In this document: positions 8,773 to 17,893 of the stretch, piece after piece | Position numbering within the stretch: the stretch's first letter is position 1 | How the letters are laid out: each line of letters opens with the position of its first letter | NCBI GenBank assembly: GCA_017399405.1 | Contig: JAFQCT010000012.1 | Coordinates: forward strand, 329,667-393,666 | Source: Clostridia bacterium | GTDB taxonomy: Bacteria > Bacillota > Clostridia > Oscillospirales > Acutalibacteraceae | Direction: 5' to 3' | Length of the DNA stretch: 64,000 nucleotides | Position numbers and translations under genes: made by a program | The notes under the pieces: model-generated | What the model was told of the DNA's origin: nothing | What the model saw: the letters and a program-made list of their open reading frames with translations, nothing else | The model's database searches: none

Positions 8773-9840
8773 TTATTTTGCGTAGGGGTTGGTGGTGAGA
8801 GAATCAACCGAACCAGACACAAGGTAAAGGTTAATATCGTTTTTGTCAGCCGACTTCAATTCTCCATCGCCTGTTATGTCGCACGCCATTTTTTGTGCAT
8901 CGCTCCAATTTTCTGTTGTCCCCAATAGCAAAGTTAAGTTAATTTCATTTACATCAGCTACTTTAACCTTGCCATCTCCTGTAACATCACCAAAAATGAT
9001 TACGGTGTATGTGTCAGTTACTGTGCCACTTGAATTTTTAACTTTTACCGTTGCACCAGTACCGTTTGTATAGCCTGATGAGTTTTCAACAAGCTCAAAA
9101 CTACCGTTATTTACCTGAATGTAATCTTCAACGCTGTCACCGGCAGTAATACCGTAAATATATTTATTCGTTGTGTCAATTACAGTTGGCATATCTGCCT
9201 TTGCCACAAGGTCAGCACCGCCTGTTGTAATTGTTGCTGATTTTGACGCATTCTCAACATCAATATTTTCAACATTTTCAGGGATTGATGTAATTGTTGT
9301 GCCACTTGTTGTTGTGCCAAAATAGAGCATACCCTCAACATTATCGTCAGTTTTTGCAGACTCGGTAACGCATTTTACAAGTGCATCACCCGAAACATCT
9401 GATTTTGCTGTAATTGTAAATGTTAAAACAGTTTTATTATCGATAGTTGAAACCGTATCATTAGCACCGCCAATATATGTAACAAGCACAAAACCAAATT
9501 TTTCACTATTCATATTTGTGTTTGCATAGATTTTTGCACTATCAACAGCAATTAAGTCAGTTGTAACTTCTGCAACAGCATAACCTGTAAGAGTTGCAGT
9601 AGCATTGCTTACCGTAACCATTGTTTTGTCATAAAAAACAGGGATTGATGCAGTTGCAACAGGGTAATCGGCAGATGCGGTAACAGTTACAGTTGCAGAT
9701 TGACCCGCAGTAAGTTCTGTTTTATTTATTGAAATTGCAATTGATGTGTTTTTTGTGTTTGCAACTGTGCCAACAACAAAAACAGATACAACTAAAATTA
9801 AAGCAACGATAATTGCTATTATTTTATTTTTCTTTTTCAT
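8773..9840 (-). CDS. Secreted cohesin-like and dockerin type I protein
   Basis: A 355-residue exported protein. After an N-terminal signal or anchor (hydrophobic residues 7-27), residues about 33-200 resemble a cohesin-type beta-sandwich (VTASADYPVATASIPVFYDK). A short linker domain of about 60 residues containing YGITAGDS and a Gly-Thr-Gly strand follows; a similar block precedes the dockerin of the 1868-residue protein. The C-terminal 75 residues are a type I dockerin with two calcium-binding repeats, GDVTGDGKVKVADVNEINL and CDITGDGELKSADKNDINL. It is flanked by inverted copies R2 and R3. The role is probably surface or cellulosome-like assembly, inferred from domains only. Confidence 0.8.
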   Translation of the reverse strand: MKKKNKIIAIIVALILVVSVFVVGTVANTKNTSIAISINKTELTAGQSATVTVTASADYPVATASIPVFYDKTMVTVSNATATLTGYAVAEVTTDLIAVDSAKIYANTNMNSEKFGFVLVTYIGGANDTVSTIDNKTVLTFTITAKSDVSGDALVKCVTESAKTDDNVEGMLYFGTTTSGTTITSIPENVENIDVENASKSATITTGGADLVAKADMPTVIDTTNKYIYGITAGDSVEDYIQVNNGSFELVENSSGYTNGTGATVKVKNSSGTVTDTYTVIIFGDVTGDGKVKVADVNEINLTLLLGTTENWSDAQKMACDITGDGELKSADKNDINLYLVSGSVDSLTTNPYAK

Positions 9841-9871
9841 TACAACAGCCCCTTTATAGACGCTTTTTTAT

Positions 9872-9900
9872 ATTGTAACATTTATTTTTTTTATAGTCAA
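9872..9900 (-). promoter_or_regulatory. Sigma-A promoter of the cohesin-dockerin gene
   Basis: TTGACT and TACAAT lie 17 bases apart on the minus strand, with the start codon about 30 bases downstream and AAAGGGG in between. The gene therefore has its own promoter inside the segment bracketed by R2 and R3. Confidence 0.75.
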
Positions 9901-9970
9901 TACTCTAAGAGAGTATATGTGAGCGCAAAGTGCGAAACTCAGAGTTCAGAGTGCTGATAGTTTCACTTTC

Positions 9971-10235
9971 ACAAATTTGAGTTTGCCAAATTGAATAAGT
10001 AGTGTTGTTTAGCCTGCCTCTGACGAGGGAGGTGGCATTTTCGTAAGAAAATGACGGAGGGAGAGATAAAACTACTTATATGCTCGTATCTCTCCCTCAG
10101 TCTCGCTATCGCTCGACAGCTCATTACTCGCCTGCCGGCTCAGACAGCACTAATTCGGCATCCACCGGATGCCCGTGCCCTCGTCAGAGGGAGCAAAGAA
10201 CACACACATAAAAACACCCCGACAAACTTAAATTT
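9971..10235. repeat. Dispersed inverted-repeat element, copy R3
   Basis: Ends ACAAATTTGAGTTTGCC and CCGACAAACTTAAATTT bracket a core that is almost the exact reverse complement of R2, with only scattered substitutions such as CCACCGG versus CCAGTGG in one hairpin. The similarity of the two copies suggests recent movement or gene conversion. A 62-codon frame inside it is not considered a gene. Confidence 0.85.
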
Positions 10236-10279
10236 ATAAAACTCACCGTGCTTTTCTTAACGCAAAATTTTATAAACTT

Positions 10280-10304
10280 ACAATGAAAAAATGTTTTTCA
10301 TTGT
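10280..10304. other. Perfect 11-bp hairpin in the gap beside R3
   Basis: ACAATGAAAAA, an ATG loop and TTTTTCATTGT form a perfect stem, followed on the plus strand by GCTTTTT. It could act as a weak terminator for plus-strand transcripts leaving R3. No gene is visible in this part of the gap. Confidence 0.4.
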
Positions 10305-10314
10305 GCTTTTTGCT

Positions 10315-10348
10315 AAAAACAAAAACCCCCAAGGGTTTACCTTGGGGG
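10315..10348 (-). terminator. Terminator after the 36-codon gene
   Basis: Read on the minus strand, the 9-bp stem CCCCCAAGG/CCTTGGGGG (326-334 with 340-348) runs straight into TTTTTGTTTTT. It lies about 30 bases after the stop codons of the small gene and presumably ends the secreted-protein transcript. Confidence 0.85.
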
Positions 10349-10378
10349 AAATTTTATTTTTTTAGTTTTATGAGGTTA

Positions 10379-10489
10379 TTAACCCCACCAACCCTCACCG
10401 TTTGAGTCGTTCTCATTGATTGAGAGGGTAATTACATCTTCGATTTCGTAAACTGTAACATCGAAATCTGGTGTTAAATATTCACGCAT
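10379..10489 (-). CDS. Small 36-residue peptide ending Gly-Trp-Trp-Gly
   Basis: An ATG preceded by a strong GAAAGGAG site at 9-base spacing opens a frame of 36 codons closed by two consecutive TAA codons and followed by a terminator. The peptide starts MREYLTPDFDVTVYEIEDV, is acidic, and ends with a Gly/Asn/Ser stretch and GEGWWG. It has no signal peptide or cysteine. It lies 67 bases downstream of the 420-residue secreted protein gene and is probably on the same transcript. I do not know its function: a small structural or regulatory peptide, or a ribosomally made precursor, are possibilities. No modifying enzyme gene is adjacent. Confidence 0.65.
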   Translation of the reverse strand: MREYLTPDFDVTVYEIEDVITLSINENDSNGEGWWG

Positions 10490-10556
10490 TTTAATATGCT
10501 CCTTTCAATAATGTTTGTATGATTTAATGGTTTATAATATAGATATTTCCTAAAAC

Positions 10557-11819
10557 TTATGCTGTAGGAATCTTGCTTGACCATGTGTCATACAAAGCAC
10601 TAAAGTCTGTTGCATAAACTGCGTCAAAGTAGTAGGTTTCACCATCAACAACGATGTAACCTACTGAATCAACTGCATCAGCGTAAACAGCATCTTCGAT
10701 GAGACAAGTCCATACATATTCTGTAGCTGTCTTCTGGATGTGCTCAACTTCTTTATCAACATAACCAGCAACTGCTGTACCGCCGATAACCTTAGCAGCG
10801 TTATCAAGTGTAAGACCTACTGAGCTGTCAGCATAAACGAAACCAACTTTTGTGATGTTGTTAACAGCATCAGTGTCAGCACCGCAAATTGCAGCGAAGT
10901 CTTCAGCTGTCATAGCTGCACGAGTTCTTACATCGAATGGAGCGTAGTCACCGTCAACTGGACCGTTGAATCTAATCTGTGATGTCAAGTTGTAAACTGG
11001 TGATGGTTCTGCAGCTTCTTCATATACACATGAAGTTGCTTCGATATATGGGTAACCTGTTGATGATGTTGCATCATAATAGAACTTTGTCTGTACTGTT
11101 TCAGTAACAACATCAAAGTATTTTGTTGAACCTTCAATAAAGCCAAACTCAGCACCAACTGGGTCTGCACCATCATTCAATTTAAAGAGGAATGTAAGAA
11201 GTGGAGTTTCTGTGCCATATGCCTGAAGATTACAATAGTTAGCCTGTGGTGAATACTGGAATACAATTACGCCGTATTTGTTAGTATCAAGACCACCCCA
11301 CCATGCTGTGCTTACAGACTTATCTGTGTCTGTCAAGTTTGTAATAGCTGATGAGAAAGCACCTTTACCAAGACCTGAAATAGCACCACGAGCGTTTACA
11401 ACTCTGTTTGCTGGTAATACAGATGCTTTGTTATATTTGTTTGTGTCAGCAAGGTCACTACCATCTGGAATTACATATGCTACACCATTTAATCCAGCAC
11501 TGTGGTCAACTGTGTAACCCCAATCAAGGATTGACATATCTGTACCATCAACTGGTGTGAATTTTGTTGCATCATAATAAATTGGACAAACAATGTTATT
11601 AACAGGCATATCATTTTTGATGTACATTGTAACAGCATAAATATCTGTTGCTTCTACACCCATTGTGTCTACACCTGAATACTTCTCAGCTGAGAAAGTG
11701 AATTTAACTGTACCGTCATCACCTGTATCCCACACCATAGCTGATGAAGGCATAACCATTGCTGAGAGAGCCAATACAAGAACTAATGCAACACTAATAA
11801 TTTTTGAAACTTTATTCAT
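10557..11819 (-). CDS. Secreted protein with cohesin-like N-terminal domain
   Basis: A 420-residue exported protein. The signal peptide MNKVSKIISVALVLVLALSA ends around residue 27. The following region (about 35-260) has the alternating strand pattern of cohesin-like domains (IKNDMPVNNIVCPIYYD), then a Pro/Glu linker and a second beta-rich domain to the end. No dockerin repeats are present. A TTG in frame lies four codons upstream, but AAAGGAG would overlap it, so I use the ATG at 11819. It is downstream of the 1868-residue dockerin gene, separated by a long hairpin. Likely cell-surface or extracellular; exact role unknown. Confidence 0.65.
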   Translation of the reverse strand: MNKVSKIISVALVLVLALSAMVMPSSAMVWDTGDDGTVKFTFSAEKYSGVDTMGVEATDIYAVTMYIKNDMPVNNIVCPIYYDATKFTPVDGTDMSILDWGYTVDHSAGLNGVAYVIPDGSDLADTNKYNKASVLPANRVVNARGAISGLGKGAFSSAITNLTDTDKSVSTAWWGGLDTNKYGVIVFQYSPQANYCNLQAYGTETPLLTFLFKLNDGADPVGAEFGFIEGSTKYFDVVTETVQTKFYYDATSSTGYPYIEATSCVYEEAAEPSPVYNLTSQIRFNGPVDGDYAPFDVRTRAAMTAEDFAAICGADTDAVNNITKVGFVYADSSVGLTLDNAAKVIGGTAVAGYVDKEVEHIQKTATEYVWTCLIEDAVYADAVDSVGYIVVDGETYYFDAVYATDFSALYDTWSSKIPTA

Positions 11820-11871
11820 TGTTAGTCTCAAACTCCTTTATTAGAAATTGTTTTAATAGTTATCTTATCTT

Positions 11872-11905
11872 GGTTATCAACTGCAATGAACTGCAGTTGA
11901 TAACC
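11872..11905. terminator. Strong 14-bp hairpin between two secreted-protein genes
   Basis: GGTTATCAACTGCA and its perfect complement enclose a 6-base loop. The T run (11906-11910) is on the plus-strand side, where no gene precedes it; on the minus strand, the direction of both neighbours, there is no T run. It may therefore be a processing or mRNA-stabilising hairpin that adjusts the ratio of the two secreted proteins rather than a classical terminator. Confidence 0.6.
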
Positions 11906-11918
11906 TTTTTACAAATAA

Positions 11919-14900
11919 TTAACCTACAAAATATGGGTTAACTGTGATTGAATCATAAGAACCTGATGTGAGACAGAGGTTAATATCATTCTTGTCAGCT
12001 GCCTTGATATCGCCGTCACCTGTTACATCTGCTGCAAATGCCTGAATTTCATTAAATGAATCTGTAGTACCTGAAAGGAGACAAAGGTTAACATCGTTCA
12101 AGTCAGCACCCTTAATGTCACCGTCACCGTTAACATCACCGAAAACTACAAGTGTGTAAACAGCTGTTACATTACCCTTAGTGTCTTTAACTGTTGCAAC
12201 TGCACCAGTACCATCAACTGTACCAGCTGTACTAAGTGTACTTGCTGTCCACTCAACTGTACCAGCTTCAGAATCAACAAGTGCGAAGTATTCAGAAGCT
12301 GTTGTACCAGGCTTAACACCGTAGATATAGCCTTCTACAACGCCTGTTTCTTCGTCAGTAACAACTTCGCCGAATGCACCTGTTGTACCGTCGATAGCAC
12401 CAAGTTCTGGAAGTTCTGCTACTGCTACTTCGAAGTTAGCGATAGCTGCTTCGAGTTTCGCGTTAGCTGCGTTAACTTTAGCCTGGTTACCAGATTTATT
12501 TGGACGGTCATTGTTTGCATATTCGTATGCTGAATCAGCATAGAGTTCATACATCATAGGTGAACCGTCTGCATTGTACTTAAGGTCGCCAGCTGCTTTT
12601 TCGCCGTTTATAACTTCATCATCATTTGATGAGTATCTAGCCTGGTATTCATAACCAAGAGCTGAGATAAGAGCTGCGTATGCTTCGTTAGCATCTACGC
12701 CTTCTTTAAGTAAGTAAGCACCGTCTGCTGCATCCATTGAAGCGAAGATAGCTTCAGCAATTTCAATGTTTGCAAGAAGGTCTGCTGTACCACCAGCTTG
12801 GATAAGAGAATCATCGTTCTTAAGAAGCTGTTTGTAAGCAACCATGAGTTCCCACTTAACATCAAAGATTCTTGAGTTGTAGTTTGAGAATTCGTCAGTA
12901 CCTGCGATGATAGCCTCTGCATCTGCATAAGCTTCAGCAAATCTACCCCATGTTACTGATTCATAATCTTCTTCTACAAGACCCTGAGCATCAATGTGAG
13001 CAACTTCTTGTGTGAGGAAGTAGAGAAGGTCTGCATCTTCTTTAGCTGAGTCAGCAATTACAAATGTCTTGTAGTATGCGATACGAGCTGTCGTATCGTC
13101 AACAACAAGTTTAGATGTAATTGGCATCTTCCACTCATCATATGCAACCTGTGATGCTGCAATAGCATCAGCACTATTTTCAAGTCTTGAAGCAAGGATA
13201 CCTGCTTTCTTAGAAGCACTTGTTTCTGCATTTGCTACGAGGTCAAGTTCAGCCTGGCTGATACCTGAACCCTGAATGTAGTACTGATCCATTACCTTAG
13301 GAGCAAGGAATGTTCTGTAAAGGTTTTCACCTTCAGCTTTAACATCCTGATAGTTGAAGTATTCATAGAATGCTCTATCCTGGAAGTTGATTTCTTTGCC
13401 AGCTGCGTCGAAATCGTTTTCGATTTCAGCTGCCATATTCTGAACATACTGTGGAAGTGCTGCACCAGCTGCACCTGAAGACTGTGCGTCTGCAAGAGCT
13501 TCTTCATAAGCTTCTTTAGCTGCTTCGTATTCTGCGATAGCTGGTTCAATCTGAGGCATGATAGCTGTTACATAGTCGTTAGCTGATGTACCTGCAGCTG
13601 TATGACCTATCCAGTCAGCAATATTTCTTGCTGTTGTCATCATTGGGTAAGTTGCAAGGTAAACAATCTTGTTCCAAGCTGTTCTGTAAGCTTCGTAAAG
13701 GTTAGAAGCTACACCCTGGTAAGCATTGTAACCGTTATCTTTGTTCTCTGTGTAGATATCATATACATTGTAGTCATTGTAGTAAATGAAGTCAACATAC
13801 CAAACTTTAGTATCGTCACCGTACTTAACGCCAACACCACCCATGTCATAAGCGCCATAAGCGAATTCTGTGTCAGCTGTTACGCCATCAAGTGCGTAGT
13901 AGAGTTTAGCAGATGTACTTGAGCTATCTTTAGTAACACTGCCAGCCCAACCACCAGCCTGACCTGTGTACTGTGCGAAGTAGTTAGATGCAGGAGCTGT
14001 TGGAGTTGCACCTGTACCTGATACATTACCGTTACAGTCAACTGACTGGCCTTCAGCTAAACAGCTTACGAAACTCTTGTCTGGGTTAGAGAGTGAAGCC
14101 TGAACATAGTGGATTTGCTGCTCATAAGTTGTAACTGTTGTATAAAGGTCTTCTGTGAATACATAAGACTTGAAGTCGTAGATACCAGTATAATCTTTAT
14201 CGTGGTCGCCATCCTGTGTACCAATGCGGTCAGCGTCTTCATAGAGACCTGAGATAAGGAATGTGTATGATGTGTACTGAGTACCACCAACAGCCTGACC
14301 GTCTTTACCTACATAGTCGTAAGCAATTGTCATTGTAACAGCTTCGTCGCCCTTGTATGTACCGTTAACCTTAACCCAAACTTTTTCCCATGGATTAACT
14401 GTTGCGTCAGCCGCTGATTCAGTACCATCAGCTGCTACTGTAACATAAGATGCACTAAGGTCATTGTTTATTGTACCATCAAATGCAACTGATTTAATCA
14501 CGATGTCATAGTTGTGGTCTGTTACAGTAGAATTTCTGTGAGTTTCAAGCATACCTGCTGAGTTGTTAAGGAATGTGATGTAAGTACCAGAAATTGCTGT
14601 ACCTGTTGAAGCAGATGAACCGCCACCTGTCTTTCCGTGTTCAGCGTCAGTAACACCCTGGAATGCATAATCCTTACCACCCTGGAACTGATAACCCATA
14701 ACTGGGTCAGCAATCTTCTGTGGGTCTGTCTTCCAACCGAACAAGAAGTTAAGGAATGGCATAATTGTTCTGCCAAGACCGTTAGTAACGAGTGCTGTAT
14801 AAAGAACACCAACAAGGTTCTTAATCATTGTTACAAGGTTAGCCTGTGTTGCAAGTTCATCAAAGTTTGTAATTACACTTGGAATAAGTGAATAAGAACC

Positions 14901-17525
14901 GCCACCAACCTTAGCAAAGATGCTGTTAACTATAGTCTTAAGAAGAGCTGCAAGGTTGTTAAGAACATTATCATTTCTGAAGTAACCTACAGAACCGTTG
15001 AACTGAAGTGTGTCAATAAGGTGATCCCACTTAAGGTCTACGATACCAAGAATAAGGTCATCTTTAAGCCAGTGTTCAATCTTCTGTTCACCATCATCAG
15101 GTGTAACTGTAAGAATTTCATCTACAGGAAGAATTGAGCCAAGAACTGTCTGGAGTTTTACCCATGGGTCCTGTGGAGTTGAAAGGTCAACTGTAAGACC
15201 TGTTGTGTTAACAATGTTTTCAAATGCCCAAGACCATTCATAGTCAGCTTCAAGAGCCCAGTCAATGATGTAGTCAAGACCTACTTCCCAAACTTTGAAA
15301 GTAGTACCATTATATTCTACTGTAAGGTCTGATTCTGCAAATGTGTGGTTATCAAACTTCATACCATAGCTTGCTACACCTGCACAAGCACCATTGTCTT
15401 CACCCATATCAGCGAATGCACGAAGGTATTCATAACCAATATGGATACCCATTGTAAGGATAACATCAAGCCAGTATTCACTGTCTTTGTTTGCAAGGAA
15501 TGTCTTAACAGGGTCAGCTTCTGTTGTACCAAAGTCAGCATAGATAAGAGCATCATAGTTGTACTGTGGTGTAAGCTGTGCTGCGAATTCACGAACAACT
15601 GCTGCAAGAATTGCACCAACTTTTGTGTTAGCAGCGATAAGCTGGTCTGCTGTTGGAAGTGTCATTGATGGCATAATAATGTCAACAAGCTGTGCTGCGA
15701 TACCAGCAAGAACTGTATCGTTGTCGCTTGACATGAACATATCATAGTAGCATCTTGGGTTTGTTGTGTAGTCATCACCAAAGATGTGCTCTGGAGCAAG
15801 ACTAACAACAGCCTGTGCAAGAGTCTTAATGTTATTTATAAGGCTTGCATTAGTAGTATCTGTAAATGTTGGACGAGTCCATGTTGCTTCAATGCCTAAA
15901 GGTCCTTCATCTTTTGTTTCAGCTGATGGAAGAAGAACAAGATTAGCAACATCTGTAAGGAATGCTGTTAAATTAGTAAGAAGTCTTGTGTTTACATCGT
16001 GAGCATCTGCTGGAATGTATTTATTCAACAAATCACTTGTAACTTCAAAATTCCAGTTAATGATGTCGAAATAGTTGTTTGTAGCTGAAAGGTCTGCTAC
16101 ATAAAGGTCATCAAGGTAACGGTAGTAGTGAACGCCACCAACTACTGCGTAATCTGACCACTCAAATGCATAGTCACCCTGTTCGCCAACGAAGATATCG
16201 TCAGAACCAAGAGCTGCAACTGCGTCGTCAGCTTCAGGACCTGCTTTACCTATATGTTCGAACTTAGCACCTGTGAATTCAGCAAGAATTTTCTTAACTG
16301 AACCGTTGAGAACAACAAGAGCTAATTCATCGAATAATTTTGGCATAAATGTGTAGAGAAGGTCACCAGCACTCATTGTAAGAAGGTCAAAGTCGTCACC
16401 GCTGAATCCAGGAAGGAGAGCAGAGTCGTCATTGTACCATTTAAGTGTTGAACCGCCTTCTGCATAAGGCTGACCAGTCTTTTCGTCAACAGCTTTCCAA
16501 ACATAAACGCCATTATTAGCTTCTTCAGCCATAATGTATGTCTGGTCTTCATCAATGTAGTTGTAAGCAGCTACATTGTTTGAATCGTCTGTGTCTTTTG
16601 CAAGAGCTTCAGCTTCTTTTGCGTCAACGATGTGGTAAACAGTAAGTGTTGTGCCAGGAACTGGTGTTGCTGCACTCATTACATATACACATCTTGGGCT
16701 TGTGTCTGAAGGTGTGCCAGGAGCTGATGTCTGGAATGGCATACCTGTGTGTTCAGATGTCATATTACCGTTAACATCATACTTAACAGTTGTAATTGAC
16801 ATATTGTCACTGAAGAGAGCCTTTACTCTTGTGTTAGCGATTGAGTTAACACCACCGTCATCTGCCATGTTGTTGTCATAAGTCTTAACATCTGCAAGAG
16901 TATCATCCCATCTTTCAAGCATTGGGTAGATGAGACCCTTAATCATACCTGGAAGGTTCATGATGATGTTTTCAATAGATGACATATCACCAAGGCTAAC
17001 AAGACCAAGGTCAAGACCGTCTGAGAATACTTTACCAACAAGTGTTGTGTTATCACTCAAGAAATTGAAGATAGTTGAAATGATTGTCCACTGAGCAGTA
17101 CCGTTACGAGACATGCCAGATGTCCATTTACTTGTTGAAAGAGATTCAAGAATACCAAGGTCAACGATAGCCATTGCGATAGAAGCCAATCCGTTTTCAA
17201 AAGTACTCTTAATTGTGTCGAATGAATAACAGAGTCTGTCAACACTTGTCAAGTCAATTGTAACTGACAAACCCATAACATCGAAAACTGTACCCATATT
17301 GATATTAAGGCCTGGAAGTACGTTGTCAAGGAAGTCAAGTACGATTGATGAACGCTCTTCAAGTGAAAGTCTTGTAACTTGACCGTAAGGTGAGTAAGCG
17401 CCAAGAGCATTCAAATTGTCTACAGTTTTGTATTCTGTCTTTGCAGCAGAAGCCATAACGCTCATGCATGACAAAGCAATAACAACTGCAAGAAGAACGC
17501 TTAACAATTTTTTCATTTTGTTCAT
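11919..17525 (-). CDS. Giant secreted dockerin type I protein (1868 aa)
   Basis: A very large exported protein. MNKMKKLLSVLLAVVIALS starts a Sec signal ending near residue 28 (VMASAA). Most of the chain, rich in Asp, Ala, Thr and Asn, matches no family I recognise. Residues roughly 1330-1740 are helical and Ala/Glu-rich (EAAKEAYEEALADAQS), like spacer repeats of surface proteins. A linker block near 1745-1795 resembles that of the 355-residue protein and leads into a C-terminal type I dockerin with GDVNGDGDIKGADLNDVNL and ADVTGDGDIKAADKNDINL. AGGAGG lies 8 bases before the ATG. Expression probably depends on the structured leader upstream. Function is inferred as an extracellular complex component. 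Confidence 0.75.
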   Translation of the reverse strand: MNKMKKLLSVLLAVVIALSCMSVMASAAKTEYKTVDNLNALGAYSPYGQVTRLSLEERSSIVLDFLDNVLPGLNINMGTVFDVMGLSVTIDLTSVDRLCYSFDTIKSTFENGLASIAMAIVDLGILESLSTSKWTSGMSRNGTAQWTIISTIFNFLSDNTTLVGKVFSDGLDLGLVSLGDMSSIENIIMNLPGMIKGLIYPMLERWDDTLADVKTYDNNMADDGGVNSIANTRVKALFSDNMSITTVKYDVNGNMTSEHTGMPFQTSAPGTPSDTSPRCVYVMSAATPVPGTTLTVYHIVDAKEAEALAKDTDDSNNVAAYNYIDEDQTYIMAEEANNGVYVWKAVDEKTGQPYAEGGSTLKWYNDDSALLPGFSGDDFDLLTMSAGDLLYTFMPKLFDELALVVLNGSVKKILAEFTGAKFEHIGKAGPEADDAVAALGSDDIFVGEQGDYAFEWSDYAVVGGVHYYRYLDDLYVADLSATNNYFDIINWNFEVTSDLLNKYIPADAHDVNTRLLTNLTAFLTDVANLVLLPSAETKDEGPLGIEATWTRPTFTDTTNASLINNIKTLAQAVVSLAPEHIFGDDYTTNPRCYYDMFMSSDNDTVLAGIAAQLVDIIMPSMTLPTADQLIAANTKVGAILAAVVREFAAQLTPQYNYDALIYADFGTTEADPVKTFLANKDSEYWLDVILTMGIHIGYEYLRAFADMGEDNGACAGVASYGMKFDNHTFAESDLTVEYNGTTFKVWEVGLDYIIDWALEADYEWSWAFENIVNTTGLTVDLSTPQDPWVKLQTVLGSILPVDEILTVTPDDGEQKIEHWLKDDLILGIVDLKWDHLIDTLQFNGSVGYFRNDNVLNNLAALLKTIVNSIFAKVGGGSYSLIPSVITNFDELATQANLVTMIKNLVGVLYTALVTNGLGRTIMPFLNFLFGWKTDPQKIADPVMGYQFQGGKDYAFQGVTDAEHGKTGGGSSASTGTAISGTYITFLNNSAGMLETHRNSTVTDHNYDIVIKSVAFDGTINNDLSASYVTVAADGTESAADATVNPWEKVWVKVNGTYKGDEAVTMTIAYDYVGKDGQAVGGTQYTSYTFLISGLYEDADRIGTQDGDHDKDYTGIYDFKSYVFTEDLYTTVTTYEQQIHYVQASLSNPDKSFVSCLAEGQSVDCNGNVSGTGATPTAPASNYFAQYTGQAGGWAGSVTKDSSSTSAKLYYALDGVTADTEFAYGAYDMGGVGVKYGDDTKVWYVDFIYYNDYNVYDIYTENKDNGYNAYQGVASNLYEAYRTAWNKIVYLATYPMMTTARNIADWIGHTAAGTSANDYVTAIMPQIEPAIAEYEAAKEAYEEALADAQSSGAAGAALPQYVQNMAAEIENDFDAAGKEINFQDRAFYEYFNYQDVKAEGENLYRTFLAPKVMDQYYIQGSGISQAELDLVANAETSASKKAGILASRLENSADAIAASQVAYDEWKMPITSKLVVDDTTARIAYYKTFVIADSAKEDADLLYFLTQEVAHIDAQGLVEEDYESVTWGRFAEAYADAEAIIAGTDEFSNYNSRIFDVKWELMVAYKQLLKNDDSLIQAGGTADLLANIEIAEAIFASMDAADGAYLLKEGVDANEAYAALISALGYEYQARYSSNDDEVINGEKAAGDLKYNADGSPMMYELYADSAYEYANNDRPNKSGNQAKVNAANAKLEAAIANFEVAVAELPELGAIDGTTGAFGEVVTDEETGVVEGYIYGVKPGTTASEYFALVDSEAGTVEWTASTLSTAGTVDGTGAVATVKDTKGNVTAVYTLVVFGDVNGDGDIKGADLNDVNLCLLSGTTDSFNEIQAFAADVTGDGDIKAADKNDINLCLTSGSYDSITVNPYFVG

Positions 17526-17600
17526 AATTTTTTCCTCCTATTAAATTTTGCATACTATTTATATATTTATGTATGCAAGTAAATAGTTCCCCATAACTTG
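17526..17600 (-). promoter_or_regulatory. Leader hairpin next to the dockerin-gene ribosome-binding site
   Basis: TTGCATAC and GTATGCAA form an 8-bp stem spanning 15 bases just upstream of the AGGAGG site of the 1868-residue protein gene. With the ATCGCC/GGCGAT hairpin at 17604-17623 it could be the expression platform of the structured leader, by masking or freeing the ribosome-binding region. This is inference. Confidence 0.4.
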
Positions 17601-17639
17601 TTTATCGCCACGGGAGAGGCGATGTTGTTTAGAGAGCAT

Positions 17640-17776
17640 CAATTGCTTCACTCTCTGACCTAGCCGTCACAACTACATCCTGTGATTCGGCAGAGGTCGG
17701 CAAAAGAACTCTGATTTACCCGGACTTTGCTTCCACCGCTTCCGCTTAATTAAATCTAAAAAAGCACGGCGGAAGA
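17640..17776 (-). ncRNA. Candidate riboswitch, c-di-AMP (ydaO) type
   Basis: On the minus strand the leader contains, in order, GCGGTGGAAGC, CCGGGTAAATC, an AGAG/CTCT hairpin, GCCGAATCAC and GACGGCTAGGTC. These resemble from memory the ydaO/yuaA c-di-AMP riboswitch landmarks GGAGGAACC, GGGGTGAATC and GACAGCTAACCTC. A long stem is also evident: GACCT, GCCG and TCACA pair with TGTGA, CGGC and AGGTC. A perfect promoter lies further upstream, giving a leader of about 360 nt. Position and structure are seen directly; the ligand class is my inference and another class is possible. Confidence 0.5.
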
Positions 17777-17781
17777 CTGAT

Positions 17782-17819
17782 GATACACACCCGAGTTTTA
17801 TTACCTTAGGATGTGTATC
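17782..17819 (-). other. 11-bp hairpin near the 5' end of the leader
   Basis: GATACACATCC pairs with GGGTGTGTATC with one wobble position. It lies between the promoter and the riboswitch candidate and may form the outer part of the same RNA structure. Confidence 0.5.
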
Positions 17820-17893
17820 GCAACAAAGCGTAGAGCGTACTTTCTAAAAAAGAAGACACTACGCCCCATTACACCATTCCTATGGTTAAACCA

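Noticed and set aside
8613-8822. 69-codon minus-strand frame overlapping the end of the dockerin gene
   Set aside because: Mostly composed of repeat sequence and antisense or overlapping context; composition is not gene-like.
10051-10239. 62-codon frame inside element R3
   Set aside because: It is entirely within hairpin repeat sequence and has no supported ribosome-binding site.
13602-13922. 106-codon plus-strand frame opposite the 1868-residue gene
   Set aside because: A shadow of the Thr/Ala-rich coding strand; the Cys/Val-rich product resembles no protein and lacks a ribosome-binding site.
17640-17776. Cobalamin or c-di-GMP-I riboswitch reading of the leader
   Set aside because: Short matches (GGTGGAAGC, GCAAAG) exist, but the conserved ACTGT and GGGAAGG blocks of cobalamin and the GEMM tetraloop-receptor pattern are missing.
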